This document shows, piece after piece, positions 60,419 through 64,000 of a DNA stretch of 64,000 nt; the first letter of the stretch is position 1; each line of letters opens with the position of its first letter. Position numbers and translations under genes: made by a program. The notes under the pieces are model-generated. The model was not told the origin of the DNA, made no database searches, and was given only the letters and a program-made list of their open reading frames with translations. The DNA is from Amycolatopsis sp. A133 (GTDB lineage Bacteria; Actinomycetota; Actinomycetes; Mycobacteriales; Pseudonocardiaceae): positions 83,632-147,631 of the forward strand of contig NZ_JAVHJU010000023.1 in assembly GCF_031082405.1 (NCBI RefSeq), written 5' to 3'.

Positions 60419-61086
60419 CAGTCCATGACCTTCTCACGAAGCGGCTTGACCGCCCCGCTCACCCCGCCGCCGACGTCGACGTACCGGGCACTGAAACCGC
60501 CTTCGTATCCGAACACCGGCCCGAACCGCGGATGAACCACCGCGACCGCGATCCGGAACTGCCCGCTGCCGTCGTCGAACCACTCGTCGACCGTGGCGGT
60601 GCCGGTGATGCCCCGCGGCAGGCGCGTCCGGACCGGCCCTTCCCGGAGCCGGAACTCGCCGGAGCGGATCCGGAACCCGCCGTCCGGCCGGACCGACACC
60701 GCGAGGTCCACCGCCAGGTGCTGGTGCGTGCCCAGGTAGTCGACGAGCCCGCGCCCGGCGCTGTACACCATCTGGGCGTCGAAGCGCCTGCGCCGCTGCG
60801 GGAATTCGAAGGTCCGCACGAAGGACACCGTTTCGCGGCCGTGCCCGTCAACGTACGGGTAGTTCTCGATGGTGAACGGCACGTTCCGGCCGCGGTCGGG
60901 GAACAGGATGTGCCGCCTCGCCCCGAGCGACAGGAACGGGCGGGTGAAGTCGCGGCCGTGCCAGATGCGGTCCATCACGCCGTGGCCGATCATCCCGCGC
61001 CCGCCCGAGAGGGCGAGCCGTTCGCGCACCCGCGGGTGCAGGTGCGCGAAGTCCGCGCCGAGCGCGCGTTCGAAGACCCCGGTCAC
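60418..61086 (-). CDS. DUF4166 domain protein
   Basis: A 222-residue soluble protein of the DUF4166 family (VFERALGADFAHLHPRVRERL at the start; GRGMIGHGVMDRIWHG; RFDAQMVYSAGRGLVDYLGTHQHLAVDL). Its C-terminal half is beta-rich. In other bacteria the domain is fused to or lies beside saccharopine-dehydrogenase-like or lipid-related enzymes; no reaction is known. The gene overlaps the SRPBCC gene upstream by four bases. Confidence 0.85.
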   Translation of the reverse strand: MTGVFERALGADFAHLHPRVRERLALSGGRGMIGHGVMDRIWHGRDFTRPFLSLGARRHILFPDRGRNVPFTIENYPYVDGHGRETVSFVRTFEFPQRRRRFDAQMVYSAGRGLVDYLGTHQHLAVDLAVSVRPDGGFRIRSGEFRLREGPVRTRLPRGITGTATVDEWFDDGSGQFRIAVAVVHPRFGPVFGYEGGFSARYVDVGGGVSGAVKPLREKVMD

Positions 61087-61637
61087 GCCGACACCCCGGC
61101 GGCCACCTCGTGGCGGGGACGCGTCCGGCCGCAGCGGCCAGCCGAGGGCGCGGTCAGCGGCTGGTCCTCAGGCGGGATCCCCGTCTCCAGCCAGAGCCGG
61201 AGCCGGTCGAACGACCAGGCCGTCATCCAGCCGAACACCGGCCGGAACACCCGGTCGGCCAGCTGCCCGAAGCGCCCCCAGCGGGTGCCGTAGTCGAACC
61301 CGGTGACGAAGCGGACGCCGCCGGTTACGGGGGTGTAGCGCCAGAAGCCCGCACCCGTGCTGATCAGCGACAACGGGTCGGCCGATGCGAACCGCAGCAC
61401 CGACGTGCGGGAGCCGTCCGGCCGGTCCCGGGACGCCACGCTCACCCCGACGCCGTCGACCGTGACCCCCAGGAACCGCGAGGCGTAGCGGAAGTGACCG
61501 TCGTGGCCGTCGATCGGGCTGATCTCGGTGAACCGCAGGTCCCAGCGCCGGTGCAGGTCGGGGTCCTGGGTGTGGTGCCAGAGCGTGTCCAGGTCCGTGC
61601 GGATCACGGTCTCCACGTAGAGCGGCTTCGGTCGCAT
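61083..61637 (-). CDS. SRPBCC family protein
   Basis: A 184-residue START-like protein. IRTDLDTLWHHTQDPDLHRRWDLRFTEIS is the N-terminal helix-grip region and DYGTRWGRFGQLADRVFRPVFGWMTAWSFDRLRLWLE the long C-terminal helix. It probably binds a hydrophobic ligand. ATG at 61637 was chosen because GAGGGGAG lies just before it; a TTG five codons earlier lies inside that site. It is the first gene of the TetR-controlled trio. Confidence 0.82.
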   Translation of the reverse strand: MRPKPLYVETVIRTDLDTLWHHTQDPDLHRRWDLRFTEISPIDGHDGHFRYASRFLGVTVDGVGVSVASRDRPDGSRTSVLRFASADPLSLISTGAGFWRYTPVTGGVRFVTGFDYGTRWGRFGQLADRVFRPVFGWMTAWSFDRLRLWLETGIPPEDQPLTAPSAGRCGRTRPRHEVAAGVSA

Positions 61638-61654
61638 CTCGGCTCCCCTCAAAG

Positions 61655-61705
61655 TTTGAGCGAGTGCTCAAACAGACTGTAGGGAAGTTTGAGCGATCGC
61701 TCAAG
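61655..61705. promoter_or_regulatory. twin TetR-type operators
   Basis: TTTGAGCGAGTGCTCAAA (61655-61672) and TTTGAGCGATCGCTCAAG (61688-61705), start-to-start distance 33 bases, both of the form TTGAGCNNNNGCTCAA; the second core is a perfect palindrome. They lie between the divergent SRPBCC and glycosylase genes and probably bind the TetR protein of the trio; they may also influence the glycosylase. Confidence 0.75.
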
Positions 61706-61748
61706 GGGTTAGGGTGGCACGCCAGGCAGCCGAAGAGAGGAACCCCGT

Positions 61749-62387
61749 TTGAGCGGCGACGCAGGCCGGTTGTTCACCCGCGACGAGCTGGCGCTGGACC
61801 CGGTCGACCTGGCCCACCTGCTGCTCGGCTCGGTCCTGGAGGCCGACGGTCCCGACGGCACCGTCGGCGTCCGGCTGGTCGAGGTCGAGGCCTACCGCGG
61901 CGAGGACGATCCGGCGTCGCACTGCTACCGCGGCCGGACCCCGCGCAACGCCGTGATGTGGGGGCCCGCGGGTCACCTGTACGTCTACTTCGTCTACGGG
62001 ATGCACTTCTGCGCGAACATCGTCGGCTCGAGCGACGGCGTCGCCGGCGCGGTGCTGCTGCGGGCGGGCGAAGTCGTGACGGGCGTCGACGTCGTCCGCA
62101 AGCGGCGGCCCAACGCGCGGGGGACCGGCGAACTCGCCAAAGGCCCGGCGATCCTGACGTCGGTCCTGCGCATCGACCGGCAGGAGAACGGCGTCGACCT
62201 GACCGATCCGGCGTCGCCGGTCCGGCTGCACGTCGGCGAACGCGTGCCGGCCGAGCGGATCCGCAGCGGCCCGCGCGTCGGCGTCGCGATGGCGATGGAC
62301 ACGCCGTGGCGGTTCTGGGTCGACGGCTCGCCCGCCGTGTCCACCTACCGCCGCGGCGGGAAGCGGCGCGTCCGACCCGCCAGTTAG
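61749..62387 (+). CDS. 3-methyladenine DNA glycosylase (AAG/MPG family)
   Basis: A 212-residue base-excision enzyme of the mammalian AAG type, which removes 3-methyladenine, hypoxanthine and related lesions. VEVEAYRGEDDPASHCYRGRTPRNAVMWGPAGHLYVYFVYGMHFCANIV contains the catalytic Glu (in EAYRGEDD), base-stacking Tyr/His and the Arg-Asn anchor. LAKGPAILTSVL and RFWVDGSPAVS follow. TTG at 61749 is preceded by AGAGGAA. A second alkyl-base repair enzyme (AlkD-like) is at 47.9 kb. Confidence 0.93.
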   Translation: MSGDAGRLFTRDELALDPVDLAHLLLGSVLEADGPDGTVGVRLVEVEAYRGEDDPASHCYRGRTPRNAVMWGPAGHLYVYFVYGMHFCANIVGSSDGVAGAVLLRAGEVVTGVDVVRKRRPNARGTGELAKGPAILTSVLRIDRQENGVDLTDPASPVRLHVGERVPAERIRSGPRVGVAMAMDTPWRFWVDGSPAVSTYRRGGKRRVRPAS

Positions 62388-62419
62388 TCGGTTGACCTGG
62401 TGCGGGAGGATCTACAGGC

Positions 62420-63694
62420 GTGAGCGAACACATCCTCGACGAGCTGTCCTGGCGCGGCCTGATCGCGCAGTCCACCGACATCGACGCCCTCCGGCGCGAG
62501 CTCGACCAGGGTCCCGTGACGCTCTATTGCGGCTTCGACCCGACCGCGCCCAGCCTGCACGCCGGCAACCTGGTCCCGCTGCTCATGCTCAGGCGGTTCC
62601 AGCGCGCCGGGCACCGGCCGATCGTGCTGGCCGGCGGCGCCACCGGGATGATCGGCGACCCGCGCGACACCGGCGAGCGCACGCTGAACACCCTCGACGT
62701 CGTCGCCGAGTGGGCCGGGCGCATCCGCGGCCAGCTCGAACGGTTCGTCGACTTCGACGACTCGCCGACCGGCGCGATCGTCGAAAACAACCTGAACTGG
62801 ACCGGGCAGCAGACCGCCCTGGAATTCCTGCGCGACGTCGGGAAGCACTTCTCGATCAACGTCATGCTCAACCGGGAAACGGTGAAGCGCCGGCTCGAGG
62901 GCGACGGCATGTCCTACACCGAGTTCAGCTACCTGCTCCTGCAGTCGCAGGACTACCTGCAGCTGCACCGCCAGTACGGCTGCAAGCTGCAGGTCGGCGG
63001 GTCCGACCAGTGGGGCAACCTCGTCGGCGGGGTCGACCTGATCCGGCGGACCGACGGGGCGGGCGTGCACGCGCTGACGGCGCCGCTGGTCACCGACGCC
63101 GAGGGGCGCAAGTTCGGCAAGTCCACGGGGGGCGGGAACCTCTGGCTCGACCCCGAGATGACCTCGCCGTACGCCTGGTACCAGTACTTCGTGAACGTCG
63201 GCGACGCCGACGTCGTCCGCTACCTGCGGATGTTCACCTTCCTCGGTCAGGAGGAGATCGCCGCGCTGGCCGAGGACACCGAACAGCGTCCCCACCTGCG
63301 GGCCGCGCAGAAGCGGCTGGCCGAGGAGTTCACCGTCCTGGTGCACGGGGAGGAGCAGACCCGGCAGGTCATCAACGCCAGCCAGGCACTGTTCGGCCGC
63401 GGGGAGCTCGGTGAGCTGGACGAACGCACCCTCGACGCGGCGATGGCCGAAGTGCCGAACGGCAAGGTCGACCCGGCGGGCGAGCCGACGATCGTCGACC
63501 TGCTGCTCGCGGGGGGACTGGTGGACAGCAAGGGTGCGGCCCGCCGCACGGTCAAGGAGGGCGGCGCCTACGTGAACAACGTGAAGGTCGCCGACGAGGA
63601 GTGGAAGCCGACGGCGAGCGACACCCTCCACGGCAAGTGGCTCGTGGTCCGGCGCGGGCGGCGCAACGTCGCCGGCGTCGCGCTCGGCGGCTGA
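62420..63694 (+). CDS. tyrS: tyrosine-tRNA ligase
   Basis: A 424-residue class I synthetase. FDPTAPSLHAGNLVPLL carries the HIGH-like motif (HAGN), SYTEFSYLLLQSQDYLQL and GGSDQWGNLVGG the tyrosine pocket, and GRKFGKSTGGG the KMSKS-like loop. The C-terminal S4 RNA-binding domain (LLLAGGLVDSKGAARRTVKEGGAYVN) is present. GTG start at 62420 after GGAGGAT. No T-box leader fits in the short gap upstream. Confidence 0.96.
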   Translation: MSEHILDELSWRGLIAQSTDIDALRRELDQGPVTLYCGFDPTAPSLHAGNLVPLLMLRRFQRAGHRPIVLAGGATGMIGDPRDTGERTLNTLDVVAEWAGRIRGQLERFVDFDDSPTGAIVENNLNWTGQQTALEFLRDVGKHFSINVMLNRETVKRRLEGDGMSYTEFSYLLLQSQDYLQLHRQYGCKLQVGGSDQWGNLVGGVDLIRRTDGAGVHALTAPLVTDAEGRKFGKSTGGGNLWLDPEMTSPYAWYQYFVNVGDADVVRYLRMFTFLGQEEIAALAEDTEQRPHLRAAQKRLAEEFTVLVHGEEQTRQVINASQALFGRGELGELDERTLDAAMAEVPNGKVDPAGEPTIVDLLLAGGLVDSKGAARRTVKEGGAYVNNVKVADEEWKPTASDTLHGKWLVVRRGRRNVAGVALGG

Positions 63695-63721
63695 CCGGGC
63701 CGGGTGGCCCGGAACAGGGGC

Positions 63722-63784
63722 TTGACCTGCGGGAACGCGGTTAAGGTACCCCCCTGTTTCGGGCCCTCTGGAGGGGTGTAAAGT
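63722..63784 (+). promoter_or_regulatory. rRNA operon promoters
   Basis: TTGACC (63722-63727) with TAAGGT (63742-63747) resembles actinobacterial rrn P1 boxes, although the spacer is only 14 bases. A second pair, TGTTTC (63755-63760) and TAAAGT (63779-63784), has an 18-base spacer. The region directly follows tyrS and precedes the rRNA leader. Confidence 0.6.
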
Positions 63785-64000
63785 TCTCCAAGTCGCCAGG
63801 GAAACCGGGTGGCCACCGGGACACGAACCAAGCTCTCGCGGATCGCGATTGAGTGGGTGTCCCACCAAAAACTGCTAGGAATGAATCGCTTCGAGCGAGC
63901 CGCTTGATCGCGGTGATCTCGGGGTGTGTTGCTTGAGAACTCAACAGTGTGCTAGTGAACTAAGCCAGTAGAGCTTATGTATTGAAACCTCGTATGAGGT
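63785..64000 (+). ncRNA. leader of a ribosomal RNA operon (16S gene lies beyond the edge)
   Basis: TGTTGCTTGAGAACTCAACA at 63928-63947 and the following AGTGTGCTAGTG are the conserved antitermination/processing sequence found before 16S genes in mycobacteria and relatives. A small hairpin GTGGG/CCCAC lies at about 63854-63866. No mature rRNA sequence is reached by 64000. Confidence 0.8.

Overview
The window is high-GC actinobacterial DNA. The order infC-rpmI-rplT-spoU-pheS-pheT-argCJBDFR-argH-tyrS, a DUF1844 gene before infC, a DasABC-like chitobiose operon, an exo-beta-D-glucosaminidase closely resembling CsxA of Amycolatopsis orientalis, and several families of short intergenic repeats all point to Pseudonocardiaceae, most likely an Amycolatopsis chromosome. 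No integrase, transposase, tRNA or CRISPR array was found. A ribosomal RNA operon begins at the right edge: its promoter and leader are inside the window, the 16S gene is not.

Layout. 1-8.9 kb: the start of csxA with a CsnR-like operator, a membrane/Nudix-like protein, a YchJ-family protein, a two-gene HEPN module with a divergent HTH protein (possible defence locus), rnhA, a Crp/Fnr regulator, two very small ORFs, and a helical protein sharing a C-terminal beta module with the HTH protein. 8.9-15.8 kb: a PD-(D/E)XK nuclease-like gene, a metallo-beta-lactamase-fold hydrolase, an acyltransferase and uvrA. 15.8-18.4 kb: a SigL-like sigma/anti-sigma operon with a lipoprotein and its own SigL-type promoter. 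18.4-27.2 kb: an MFS pump with an HxlR regulator, DctA with a CitA/CitB-like two-component system, an M64 peptidase, and an Erm methyltransferase behind a leader peptide and an apparent translational attenuator.

27.2-39.4 kb is the most interesting part. A minus-strand operon carries a Tat-secreted lactonase, a DasABC-like sugar ABC transporter and a GH20 hexosaminidase. A DasR-type operator (TGGTCTAGACCA) lies in front of it. Directly upstream, a GntP permease, an N-acyl-D-amino-acid-deacylase-like enzyme and a PLP/metal D-amino-acid ammonia-lyase diverge from a 2-keto-3-deoxygluconate-type kinase, an IclR regulator and RidA. Together they spell a plausible route for oxidised chitin: lactone opening, uptake of N-acetylglucosaminate, deacetylation, deamination to KDG and phosphorylation. 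An ACC deaminase with a GntR regulator follows.

39.4-64 kb is mostly core genome: translation genes (infC with an AUC start), pheST, and a tightly overlapping arginine operon. In that operon the expected argG is reduced to a 108-codon relic that still overlaps argR and argH. A TetR-controlled trio with twin operators, a 3-methyladenine glycosylase, tyrS and the rrn promoter close the window. Dense intergenic repeats of four families (periods 21, 39, 30 and 21 bp) occupy gaps at 18.4, 20.5, 41.1 and 47.8 kb.
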